From Pseudoxanthomonas kaohsiungensis (lineage in GTDB: Bacteria; Pseudomonadota; Gammaproteobacteria; Xanthomonadales; Xanthomonadaceae): 51,658 bases of DNA. The stretch covers positions 1 to 51,658 of the forward strand of contig NZ_PDWO01000019.1 in the NCBI RefSeq assembly GCF_010211765.1, read 5' to 3'. Made by a program: the position numbers and the translations under genes. The first letter of the stretch is position 1. Each line of letters begins with the position of its first letter. The notes below the pieces were generated by a model that was not told where the DNA came from, did not search any database, and worked only from the letters and a program-made list of their open reading frames with translations. Positions 35,828 to 44,019 of this stretch are shown here, one piece after another.

Positions 35828-37342
35828 ATGGGCCTGGCGCTGGTGCACAGCCGGGCCCGCGCAGGCATCGCCGCTCCGCCGGTGCAGGTCGAGGTGCACC
35901 TGTCCGGCGGCCTGCCCTCGACCCAGATCGTCGGCCTGCCGGCCGCCGCGGTGCGCGAATCGCGCGACCGGGTGCGCGCGGCGATCCTCTGCGCGCAGTT
36001 CGAGTACCCGCAGCGGCGCATCACCATCAACCTGGCGCCGGCCGACCTGCCCAAGGATGGCGGCCGCTTCGACCTGCCGATCGCGCTGGGCATCCTCGCC
36101 GCCAGCGGCCAGATCGACCGCGACGCGCTGGCCGGCTGCGAGTTCCTCGGCGAGTTGGGCCTGACCGGCGAGCTGCGCGCGGTCGATGGCGTGCTGCCGG
36201 CCGTGCTGGCCGCCACCCGCGACGGCCGCCGCCTGGTGGTGCCGGCCGGCAGCGGCGCCGAGGCGGCGCTGGCGCGCGATGCCGAGGCCTACGTCGCCCG
36301 CACCCTGCTGGAAACCTGCGCCGGGCTCGGCGGCACCACCGCGTTGCCGCGCGCGCAGGGAGGCAAGGAGCCAGCCGCCGCTCCTGCGTCGGCGCCGGAC
36401 ATGGCCGACGTCCGCGGCCAGGCCCAGGCCCGGCGCGCGCTGGAGATCGCCGCCGCCGGCGGCCATCACCTGCTGATGAGCGGCCCGCCCGGCTGCGGCA
36501 AGACCCTGCTGGCGTCGCGCCTGCCCGGCCTGCTGCCGGAGGCGAGCGAGGCCGAGGCGCTGGAAACGGCCGCGGTGGCCTCGATCAGCGGCCGCGGCTT
36601 CGACCCGCGGCTGTGGCGGCAGCGGCCGTGGCGCGCGCCGCACCACGGCGCCAGCGCGGCGGCGCTGGCTGGTGGCGGCAGCCCGCCGCGGCCCGGCGAG
36701 ATCTCGCTGGCGCACAACGGCGTGCTGTTCCTCGACGAGCTGCCCGAATGGCACCGCGCCGTGCTGGAGGTGCTGCGCGAGCCGCTGGAATCGGGGCGGA
36801 TCACGGTCGCCCGCGCCGGACGCAGCGCCGAGTTCCCGGCCCGCTTCCAGCTGGTCGCGGCGATGAACCCGTGCCCCTGCGGCTGGGCCGGCGACCCGTC
36901 CTCGCGCTGCCGCTGCAGCCCGGACCGGATCCGCCAGTACTGGGGCCGGATCTCCGGCCCGCTGCTGGACCGCATCGACCTGCACCTGGCGATGGCGCGC
37001 CTGCCGCCGCAGGCGCTGCGCGGGGACGCACCGCCGGGCGAGTCCAGCGCCGCCATCCGTGGGCGCGTGATCGCCGCGCAGGCGCGGCAGCTGGAACGCG
37101 CAGGCCGGCTCAACGCGCGCCTGGACAATGCCGGCATCACCCGCGACTGCCGGCTCGGCGACGACGGCCAGCGCCTGCTCGAGCAGGCCTGCGAACGCCT
37201 GCAGCTCACCGCCCGCAGCCTGCACCGGGTGCTGCGCGTGGCCCGCACCATCGCCGACCTCGAGGCCGCGTCGGCGATCGCCACAACCCACCTGGCGGAG
37301 GCATTGGGGTATCGCGCCCCCCTGTCCACGCCGGCGACATGA
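35828..37342 (+). CDS. comM: ComM/YifB family AAA+ ATPase (Mg-chelatase-like)
   Basis: 504 residues. In naturally competent bacteria ComM acts as a hexameric helicase that widens recombination joints during transformation. An N-terminal Lon-like domain covers about 20-170 (ALVHSRARAGI, GLPSTQIVGLPAAAVRES, NLAPADLPKDGGRFDLP). The AAA+ core has Walker A GPPGCGKTLLA near residue 220, Walker B VLFLDELPEW near 300, and the CPCGWAGDPSSRCRCSPD cysteine cluster. The C-terminal part reads LTARSLHRVLRVARTIADLE. Intact. No other competence gene is in the window. Confidence 0.94.
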   Translation: MGLALVHSRARAGIAAPPVQVEVHLSGGLPSTQIVGLPAAAVRESRDRVRAAILCAQFEYPQRRITINLAPADLPKDGGRFDLPIALGILAASGQIDRDALAGCEFLGELGLTGELRAVDGVLPAVLAATRDGRRLVVPAGSGAEAALARDAEAYVARTLLETCAGLGGTTALPRAQGGKEPAAAPASAPDMADVRGQAQARRALEIAAAGGHHLLMSGPPGCGKTLLASRLPGLLPEASEAEALETAAVASISGRGFDPRLWRQRPWRAPHHGASAAALAGGGSPPRPGEISLAHNGVLFLDELPEWHRAVLEVLREPLESGRITVARAGRSAEFPARFQLVAAMNPCPCGWAGDPSSRCRCSPDRIRQYWGRISGPLLDRIDLHLAMARLPPQALRGDAPPGESSAAIRGRVIAAQARQLERAGRLNARLDNAGITRDCRLGDDGQRLLEQACERLQLTARSLHRVLRVARTIADLEAASAIATTHLAEALGYRAPLSTPAT

Positions 37343-37420
37343 CCACAGCCCGCGGGCGCACCCGCCGCGCGGCCTCCCACCGCCAACACGAGCGCAGCCG
37401 GGCAAGGCGGCACGACACTC

Positions 37421-37492
37421 GTAGAGCGGGGCTTGCCCCGCTGCCTTCCGGCTAGGCCATCGTCATCCCAGCCGGGCAAGCCCGGCTCTACG
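37421..37492. repeat. GTAGAGCGGGGC inverted repeat, first of two
   Basis: Starts GTAGAGCGGGGCTTGCCCCGC and closes with AGCCGGGCAAGCCCGGCTCTAC. It lies 78 bp downstream of comM, in a 406-bp gap that holds only this and the next copy. Confidence 0.8.
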
Positions 37493-37566
37493 ACACCCAT
37501 CGCGCAAGCTCGGGCCACTACCCTCCATCGGCCAAGACGGGCGCCGCCGGGCAGGCTCGCTCCACC

Positions 37567-37637
37567 GTAGAGCGGGGCTTGCCCCGCTGCCTTCCGGCAA
37601 GGCCATCGTCGGTGCAGCCGGGCAAGCCCGGCCCTAC
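37567..37637. repeat. GTAGAGCGGGGC inverted repeat, second of two
   Basis: Nearly identical to the copy 75 bp upstream, with the same internal CTGCCTTCCGGC and the closing AGCCGGGCAAGCCCGGCCCTAC. The pair forms a direct duplication. Confidence 0.8.
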
Positions 37638-37748
37638 GGGGCGTGCCATCGGTCATGGGGGTGGTTTAACGGGACGGGAACGACGGCGGTGGGGCACATC
37701 GGCTAGCGTGCGTCTTCCGATGCCGCCGGCATCCCCGGGGAACCCGCC

Positions 37749-39839
37749 ATGCGCCACAGCAAACTGTTCGTCGCCTCCAGCCTCGTCCTTGCCCTGGCCG
37801 CCTGCGGCGGCAAGCAGGACGACGCGACCACCGCCACGCCGGCAACCGCCGCGCCCGAGGCACCCAAGGAAGTGGAACTGATCGCGCGCGATGCGCTGTT
37901 CGGCAATCCCGAGCGCGCCGGCGTGCAGATCAGCCCCGACGGCAAGTACCTGAGCTGGATCGCGCCCGTCGACGGCGTGATGAACGTCTGGGTCGCACCG
38001 TCCAGCGATCCGTCGGCCGGACGCGCGGTGACCGACGACAAGGCGCGCGGCATCCGCAACTACTTCTGGTCCTACCGCCCCGACACGCTGCTGTACCTGC
38101 GCGACAACGGCGGCGACGAGGATTTCCACCTGTACGCAGTGGACCTGGCCAGCAACCAGAGCCGCGACCTGACCCCGTTCGAGAAGACCACCGCGCAGGT
38201 CGTCGGCGTCAGCCCGACCCAGCCCGACAGCATCCTGGTCGGCATGAACGACCGCGACGCCAAGTGGCACGACCTGTACCGCGTCGACCTGGCCAGCGGC
38301 GAGCGCACCCTGGTGGAGAAGAACACCCAGGAGATCGCCGGCTACATCGCCGACGGCGCGTACAACCTGCGCTTCGCCCAGCGCTCGCGCCCGGACGGCG
38401 GCATGGACATCCTCAAGCGCGCCGGCAGCGCCTGGGAGAAGGCTGACGACGTGCCGTTCGAGGACGTGCTCACCACGAATGTCCTGGGCCTGACCCACGA
38501 CGGCAAGACCCTGTACCTGGCCGACTCGCGCAACCGCAACACCTCGGCGGTGTACGCGATCGACAGCGGCACCGGCGAGCGCAGGCTGCTGGCCGAGGAC
38601 GCGCGCGCCGACATCGGCGGCGGCCTGTCCGATCCGCGCACCGGCGAGCTGCAGGCCGTGTCGGTCGATTACCTGCGCGAGGAATGGAAGCCGCTGGGCG
38701 ACGCGCTCGCCGCCGACCTGAAGGCGCTGGAGGGCATCGGCCCGGGCGAGGCGGGCGTCAACGCGCGCACGCTCGACGACAGGACCTGGATCGTCACCTA
38801 CTCGGCCGCCGAATCGCCGGTGGTCTACTACCGCTACGACCGCACCCCCGGCGCCGAGGGCAAGCTGACCAAGCTGTTCTCCGCGCGCCCGGCGCTGGAC
38901 GGCAAGCCGCTGGCGCCGATGTGGCCGCTGGAGATCAAGTCGCGCGACGGCCTGACCCTGCCCAGCTACCTCACCCTGCCGGTGCAGGCCGACGCCGACG
39001 GCGACGGCAAGGCCGACGCGCCGGTGCCGATGGTGCTGCTGGTCCACGGCGGGCCGTGGGCGCGCGACGACTATGGCTACAGCAGCTACGACCAGTGGCT
39101 GGCCAACCGCGGCTACGCGGTGCTGTCGGTCAACTACCGTGGCTCCACCGGCTTCGGCAAGGAGTTCACCAACGCCGGCGACGGCGAGTGGGGTCGGAAG
39201 ATGCACGACGACCTGATCGACGCGGTGCAGTGGGCCGTCGGCCAGGGCATCACCACCGCAGACAAGGTCGCGATCATGGGCGGCAGCTACGGCGGCTACG
39301 CCACTCTGGCCGGCCTGACCTTCACCCCCGACACCTTCGCCTGCGGCGTGGACATCGTCGGCCCGTCCAACCTCAACACGCTGCTGGCGACCGTGCCACC
39401 CTACTGGGCCAGCTTCTACGAGCAGCTGGCCAGGCGCATGGGCGACCCGCGCACCGAGGAAGGCAGGAAGTGGCTGACCGAGCGCTCGCCACTGACCCAC
39501 GCCGACAAGATCAGCAAGCCGCTGCTGATCGGCCAGGGCGCCAACGACCCACGCGTGAAGCAGGCCGAGAGCGACCAGATCGTCGAGGCGATGAAGGCCA
39601 AGAACATCCCGGTCACCTACGTGCTGTTTCCCGACGAGGGCCACGGCTTCGCCCGCCCGGAGAACAACAAGGCCTTCAACGCGATCACCGAGAACTTCCT
39701 GGCCAAGTGCCTGGGCGGCCGCGCCCAGCCGATCGGCGAGGACCTCAAGGGCTCCAGCGTCACCGTGCCCACCGGCGCCGACGGCGTGGAAGGGCTGAGC
39801 GCGGCGCTGCAGGCGCATACGCAGGACGTGCGCAAGTAA
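37749..39839 (+). CDS. S9 family prolyl oligopeptidase-like lipoprotein
   Basis: 696 residues with a lipoprotein signal (LVLALAACGG, lipid Cys near residue 19), so it is anchored in the envelope. A beta-propeller (~45-400) is followed by an alpha/beta-hydrolase from about 420. The catalytic triad is Ser513 in GGSYGGYA, Asp600 in GANDPRV and His632 in DEGHGF. HGGPWARDDYGY shapes the oxyanion region. DADGDGKAD near 418 looks like an acidic calcium-binding-like insert. Probably an aminoacyl- or dipeptidyl-peptidase; the exact specificity is not clear from sequence. Convergent with the SagB-like gene. Confidence 0.92.
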   Translation: MRHSKLFVASSLVLALAACGGKQDDATTATPATAAPEAPKEVELIARDALFGNPERAGVQISPDGKYLSWIAPVDGVMNVWVAPSSDPSAGRAVTDDKARGIRNYFWSYRPDTLLYLRDNGGDEDFHLYAVDLASNQSRDLTPFEKTTAQVVGVSPTQPDSILVGMNDRDAKWHDLYRVDLASGERTLVEKNTQEIAGYIADGAYNLRFAQRSRPDGGMDILKRAGSAWEKADDVPFEDVLTTNVLGLTHDGKTLYLADSRNRNTSAVYAIDSGTGERRLLAEDARADIGGGLSDPRTGELQAVSVDYLREEWKPLGDALAADLKALEGIGPGEAGVNARTLDDRTWIVTYSAAESPVVYYRYDRTPGAEGKLTKLFSARPALDGKPLAPMWPLEIKSRDGLTLPSYLTLPVQADADGDGKADAPVPMVLLVHGGPWARDDYGYSSYDQWLANRGYAVLSVNYRGSTGFGKEFTNAGDGEWGRKMHDDLIDAVQWAVGQGITTADKVAIMGGSYGGYATLAGLTFTPDTFACGVDIVGPSNLNTLLATVPPYWASFYEQLARRMGDPRTEEGRKWLTERSPLTHADKISKPLLIGQGANDPRVKQAESDQIVEAMKAKNIPVTYVLFPDEGHGFARPENNKAFNAITENFLAKCLGGRAQPIGEDLKGSSVTVPTGADGVEGLSAALQAHTQDVRK

Positions 39840-39856
39840 GTCGCTGCTACGAGAGC

Positions 39857-39877
39857 GGGCGCCGGATTCCGGCGCCC
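39857..39877. terminator. Convergent terminator hairpin
   Basis: GGGCGCCGG and CCGGCGCCC pair perfectly around ATT, between the stop codons of the S9 peptidase and the SagB-like gene. It can serve both strands. No T-run on the plus strand. Confidence 0.6.
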
Positions 39878-39896
39878 GACCACCTCCACAGGCCGG

Positions 39897-41045
39897 TCAA
39901 GTCCGCCACACGTGGCCGGCGGGATCGAACTCGGCGTTGTTCATCAGATCGCCGCGCCAGCCGAAGCCGCCCAACGCCATCACGCCCTCCTCGAGCGGAT
40001 CCAGGCCCAGGGCTTCCTCGATGTCGGCTTCGTTTATCGCGCAGGTGACGAACGCGCCCAGTCCGAGATCGGTAGCCGCCAGATACAGCGTCTGCGACAG
40101 GTGGCCCACGTCCATGGTGACCGCCCGGTAGGCCTTCGGGTGACGCCGGTACTTCCAGAAGCAGCGCCCGAAGCGCGTTGCCATGGCCACCATGACCGGG
40201 GCGTTGGCGAACCAGTACTGGCCGGCCACCGTGCGCAAGGCCAGCTCCTCCAGCGAGTCCTCCGGCGCCGGCATCGGCTCGAGTGCGTGCTCGATCGCAT
40301 GGTAGTGATACAGCCCCGGCGCCAGCCCCTCGACGTTCTGCACGATCAGGTAGGCCTCGGTGGGGTGCAGCCCACCGCCCGACGGACTGCCCTTCTTCAG
40401 GAATACCGTGTCGTCCTCTACCTGCCAGATCTCCTGCGCGGAGAATACCCGCTGCATCATTGCCCCGAGGACTTCGGCGGACAGGGGACGCGATGCGAAG
40501 TTGCGGCACGTGGCGCGGCGCTTCAGGAGTTCATCGAATCCGGCTCCTGCGGCGCGCGGCAGTGGCACCCGATCGTCCGGGGAGGCGCGCGCGACGACAG
40601 CGGGAGGTGGGCTGCCAAGATTCGAGCGCAAGCCCTCCGCGGTGGCCAGGCCCGCAGCCTCGGTGGCAGCCGCCGCATCGCAACCGCGCCAGCGGCTGGC
40701 CCGGTGCAACATGGCCGCCGGTGGCCACCAATGGCTGTCGCGCAGCTTCGCCTCGCCGCCGCCCGCCCCGTCTTCGGCAAGCACCAGGCCGCACTCCAGC
40801 AGCTTCGGCAGTGCGGTCGACGCCGCTCCGAGGATCCCGGGCTCGACCCACTCACGGGGCGACAGGCGTCCAAGGCACTCGACCTCGGCGATGTCCAGCA
40901 CCACCTCTCCGGGAAGATGTGGCGCATGCGCGATCCACTCCTGGCGTCGGACCGCGCCGCCACCGCCAGCCAGGAGCGAACCCAGGTCGAACTCCGCGTG
41001 TTCCCGCGGTTCGATGTATGTAACGGCGCAGCGGCGGACCCGCAT
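39897..41045 (-). CDS. SagB-like putative peptide maturation dehydrogenase
   Basis: Predicted FMN-dependent oxidase acting on a ribosomal peptide. The product is 382 residues from ATG 41045, with GGGGGAG eight bases upstream. The N-terminal ~150 residues are a family-specific part with a winged-helix-like stretch and no clear motif. The nitroreductase-type SagB/ThcOx domain starts near 180 (LKRRATCRNFASRPLSAEVLGAM), with SGGGLHPTEAYLIV, TMDVGHLSQTLYLAATDLGLGAFV and a C-terminal GGFGWR. It matches what I recall as the 'putative peptide maturation dehydrogenase' of Xanthomonadales. The usual partner, a YcaO cyclodehydratase, is absent. Divergent from the peptide gene across 85 bp. Confidence 0.85.
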   Translation of the reverse strand: MRVRRCAVTYIEPREHAEFDLGSLLAGGGGAVRRQEWIAHAPHLPGEVVLDIAEVECLGRLSPREWVEPGILGAASTALPKLLECGLVLAEDGAGGGEAKLRDSHWWPPAAMLHRASRWRGCDAAAATEAAGLATAEGLRSNLGSPPPAVVARASPDDRVPLPRAAGAGFDELLKRRATCRNFASRPLSAEVLGAMMQRVFSAQEIWQVEDDTVFLKKGSPSGGGLHPTEAYLIVQNVEGLAPGLYHYHAIEHALEPMPAPEDSLEELALRTVAGQYWFANAPVMVAMATRFGRCFWKYRRHPKAYRAVTMDVGHLSQTLYLAATDLGLGAFVTCAINEADIEEALGLDPLEEGVMALGGFGWRGDLMNNAEFDPAGHVWRT

Positions 41046-41130
41046 CCTGTCTCCCCCTTGAAAGCAAGCCCGGCCAGTATGACGATGTCGGGCCGCACAA
41101 GCCGTGCGGCGCAGCGCGAGGGGGCATTGA

Positions 41131-41445
41131 ATGAGTACCGAGCAGACCAGGCAACCGATGGATCCGGCCGTCGTCGACAAGCTTCTCGACCGGCTGTCCA
41201 GTGATGACGAATACCGGGAGCTTTTCGCCAAGGACCCGCGGGCGGCACTGGAGCAGGTCGGCCACAAGGTGCCGTCCGACGACGCGATGGCATGTGCGCG
41301 GACCGAAACACTGGCCTCGAAGGAAGAAATCGCGCAGGCCCGCAAGCTGCTCGCCGACCACCTGACCGACCAGGCCGCCATGGCCATGACCGTGATCTTC
41401 AATTTCGAAGCCGGGCGGATCAGGACCAAGCTGTCGAAGTCCTGA
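41131..41445 (+). CDS. Putative modified peptide (RiPP precursor) with nitrile-hydratase-like leader
   Basis: 104 residues from ATG 41131, preceded by GAGGGGG. Residues ~13-45 (VVDKLLDRLSSDDEYRELF, KDPRAALEQVGHKVP) have the pattern of the nitrile-hydratase alpha-like leader used by some RiPP precursors. The middle contains the only cysteine (Cys55 in AMACARTE) and a helix (EEIAQARKLLADHL). The putative core is the last ~20 residues, AAMAMTVIFNFEAGRIRTKL and then SKS, with Thr87, Thr99, Ser102 and Ser104 and no cysteine or double-Gly cleavage site. It matches what I recall as the 'putative modified peptide' family found next to SagB-like and cyclase genes. Confidence 0.82.
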   Translation: MSTEQTRQPMDPAVVDKLLDRLSSDDEYRELFAKDPRAALEQVGHKVPSDDAMACARTETLASKEEIAQARKLLADHLTDQAAMAMTVIFNFEAGRIRTKLSKS

Positions 41446-41450
41446 CTCCC

Positions 41451-41477
41451 CACCCGCGCCCGTCCCGGGCGCGGGTG
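41451..41477. terminator. Perfect 12-bp hairpin between peptide and cyclase genes
   Basis: CACCCGCGCCCG (41451-41462) pairs with CGGGCGCGGGTG (41466-41477) around TCC. It lies six bases after the peptide stop, between convergent genes, and so can act on both. Confidence 0.7.
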
Positions 41478-41495
41478 CGATTCCCGGGGTGCCGG

Positions 41496-44009
41496 CTATC
41501 TAGCGTGCCCCTGCTGCCATGTCGGCGCTGCCGGGCGCGGCACCGCTGCCATCGCATTGAGCGGAAGCAGCAACTGGGCCAGTGCCGGCTCCGCCCATGC
41601 CCTGCCCCGCCGGGCATGGAGCCATGCATCCTGCGCAGCGGCCTCGTCCGCTCGTACCCCGTCCCGGTACAGGTCGCGCATGACCAGGCGGGCCTGCACT
41701 AGTTCGCTGCCATCCAGCTGGGGAGTCAGCCGGGCGATGCCTTCCTCGACTTTCCCGTCCAGCCGGAGCTGGTTCGCGCGCGCGATCGCCAGCATCTTCT
41801 CGGCCATCGGATTACCCGACCCGGCGACCTGCGGCTCCAGCCAGTCCATCCATCGGCGCGCCAGGGCGGTCTCGCCGCTCCGCTGGGCGATATAGCTGAG
41901 GGCCGCCATCCGGAACAGGTCCTCGTGGCGCGAGACGCGCCCGGGGTCGGCCAGCGCGGCTGCCAGCAGCCGCTCGGTCGTTTCCAGTTCCGATCTCGGA
42001 ATGCTCCGCCCGGCTGCCGAAAGCACGGCCAGATGGGCCACCTGGAAATGCCTGGGGAAGGGGTCGGGCAGGTTCCGCGCCTCGTCGCGCACCATGGAGG
42101 ACAGCTGGACCGCCTGGCCCACATCCCCGTCTTCGAGCGCCATGGTGGCAAGCAGCCGTTGCGCCAGCAGCCACATCACCTTGCCTGACTCGGGCCCCAC
42201 CTGGGCCAGCAGCTTCCTGGCTTCGTCGCGTCGCCCCAGCAACATCAAGGACTCCGCCCGGGTGCCCATCGAGGACAGCGCTGCCCCGGGGCCCGCGTCA
42301 TCAAGCGCCTTGAGTGCTTCCTCGGGCTGCCCCAGGGCGTTGTGGGCACGGGCGACGTGGGCCAGCGTCGTCGCCCTGCGCGGAGCCTGCGGCACGGTGG
42401 CCGCCCAGGCGTGTCGAAGCGCTTCTTCGAAGCGGCTGTCCACGAGCAGGTACCAGGAGGCATTGGACTGCGCCGCGAAGTCGTCCGGATACATCTTCGC
42501 CAGGGCGAGCCATTGCGCCAGCGAATCGCCGCGCGGCGAGACCTCCGCCTCCCACACATCCACGAACAGCTGGTCGCGCGGCATGAGCTGGTCGCGCACC
42601 TTCTTCGCATCCTGCACGTGGAGCACGGCCGCCTGCTGTTCACTCCTCGCCCAGGCGATGCTGGCCATGCCGAGGTGCGCGCGAGCGAACGTGGGGTCGA
42701 TCCTGATGGCGCTGGCGTAAAGCGGACCGGCCTCGTCGAACTTCATCCTCGCCATCGCCGACTCGGCCAGCGCGTAGGCACGCAGGGCGTTGAGGTCGGA
42801 GGTCGTCGCCTGCGGCAGCGGCGTCGCGCTCGCACTGATGCTTGCGATCGCCTCGCCCAGGTTGCCTCGCAGTTTTCCGGACACCTCGTCGATCGAGCCG
42901 AGTACCGAGTTCAACCCGCGCCCGGTGGCGTGATCCGCATATACGGTCGCCTGAGTGGCGGGATCGACCAGTTCGATGGAGAACTGCAGCCTGTCGTCGA
43001 CCTCGCTGACCGTCGGAATGATGACGGCGCGGGCTCCGTCGCGCAGTGCCACCTGGGAAGCGAGGTTGCGGTCCAGCACCGCCTTGTCCGGGTCCAGGCG
43101 CATCTGCTGCAGCGTCTGCTGAACCTTGAGCTCGCTCAGGACATTCACGTAACGCGACTGGCCGATGCTGATCCGGAACGCCTGCTCCAGAGAATCGTCC
43201 AGTACCGTCTGGCCGGTGAGATTGCGCAGGTCGCCCACCACCACCCAGTCGCGCTCGGAGAAGGCGATCGCCGGCTCCGGGCGGGTCATGAACCAGCCGC
43301 CGACGACCAGGCCGACGACCACCACCACCTCGGCGGCGATCGCCACCGGGCGCCGCCACACCGGCATCTCGCGCCGCGCCTTGGCGTCGCCGCGCGGCGC
43401 GCGCAGCGGCGCCAGGCCGGACTCGCCGACCTCGTGCACTTCCTGCACCTCGGGCACGCCCTTGAACAGCCAGCGGCCGTGGCTGCGCCATTGCAGCTCG
43501 TTGCCACGCTCGCCCAGCTCGCGCACCGAGCGCCGCACCAGCGGCTCGACCACCGACGACAGCAGGATCTGGCCGGGCCGGGCCAGCTGCATCAGCCGCG
43601 CGGTGAACGGCTTGGCCAGGCCTTCGATCTCGACCGGCTTGGCCCCGGCGTTCACCGCCTCCTCGCTGTTGCGCCAGATCAGCACCTCGCCCACGTGCAG
43701 GCCGGCGCGCGCCAGCAGCGGGTCGGTGCGGTGGGCGTTGCCCAGCGCTTCCAGGCCGCGGCGGTAGTCCAGGGCGAAACCGAGCCCGTCCAGCGGGCGC
43801 TCGAACAGCAGCAACAGGCCATCGGAGCGGTCGATCAGGCGGCCGCGCCAGCGCTGCTGCAGCTCCAGCACCAGCCGGTCATGGTCGCGGAACAGGGCCG
43901 CGGCCGGGCCGTCGCCGAGCTTCTCGACCAGGACGGTCGAGTCGCAGAGGTCGGTCAGCAGCAGGGTCCGCAGTTGCGGCGCCTGGCTGTCGTGCGGCAT
44001 GCCGTCCAT
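41496..44009 (-). CDS. Class III nucleotidyl cyclase, membrane segment and helical repeats (putative peptide modification system cyclase)
   Basis: 837 residues from ATG 44009, with GAGG nine bases upstream. The N-terminal class III cyclase domain covers about 12-190: metal Asp20 in LLLTDLCDST, Asp63 in DRSDGLLLLF, and GLHVGEVLIW in the substrate region. One membrane segment lies at about 220-240 (AIAAEVVVVVGLVVGGWFM). A TolB/FlgO-like region follows (VVVGDLRNLTGQTVLDDSLEQAF...VLSELKVQQTLQQMRL). The rest is a long TPR-like helical array (ARAHLGMASIAWARSEQQAA and further repeats). It resembles the guanylate cyclase XC_0250 of X. campestris, from memory. It starts ten bases after the cNMP/GGDEF gene, so the two are co-transcribed. 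Confidence 0.85.
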   Translation of the reverse strand: MDGMPHDSQAPQLRTLLLTDLCDSTVLVEKLGDGPAAALFRDHDRLVLELQQRWRGRLIDRSDGLLLLFERPLDGLGFALDYRRGLEALGNAHRTDPLLARAGLHVGEVLIWRNSEEAVNAGAKPVEIEGLAKPFTARLMQLARPGQILLSSVVEPLVRRSVRELGERGNELQWRSHGRWLFKGVPEVQEVHEVGESGLAPLRAPRGDAKARREMPVWRRPVAIAAEVVVVVGLVVGGWFMTRPEPAIAFSERDWVVVGDLRNLTGQTVLDDSLEQAFRISIGQSRYVNVLSELKVQQTLQQMRLDPDKAVLDRNLASQVALRDGARAVIIPTVSEVDDRLQFSIELVDPATQATVYADHATGRGLNSVLGSIDEVSGKLRGNLGEAIASISASATPLPQATTSDLNALRAYALAESAMARMKFDEAGPLYASAIRIDPTFARAHLGMASIAWARSEQQAAVLHVQDAKKVRDQLMPRDQLFVDVWEAEVSPRGDSLAQWLALAKMYPDDFAAQSNASWYLLVDSRFEEALRHAWAATVPQAPRRATTLAHVARAHNALGQPEEALKALDDAGPGAALSSMGTRAESLMLLGRRDEARKLLAQVGPESGKVMWLLAQRLLATMALEDGDVGQAVQLSSMVRDEARNLPDPFPRHFQVAHLAVLSAAGRSIPRSELETTERLLAAALADPGRVSRHEDLFRMAALSYIAQRSGETALARRWMDWLEPQVAGSGNPMAEKMLAIARANQLRLDGKVEEGIARLTPQLDGSELVQARLVMRDLYRDGVRADEAAAQDAWLHARRGRAWAEPALAQLLLPLNAMAAVPRPAAPTWQQGHAR

Positions 44010-44019
44010 CGTCGCAGCC

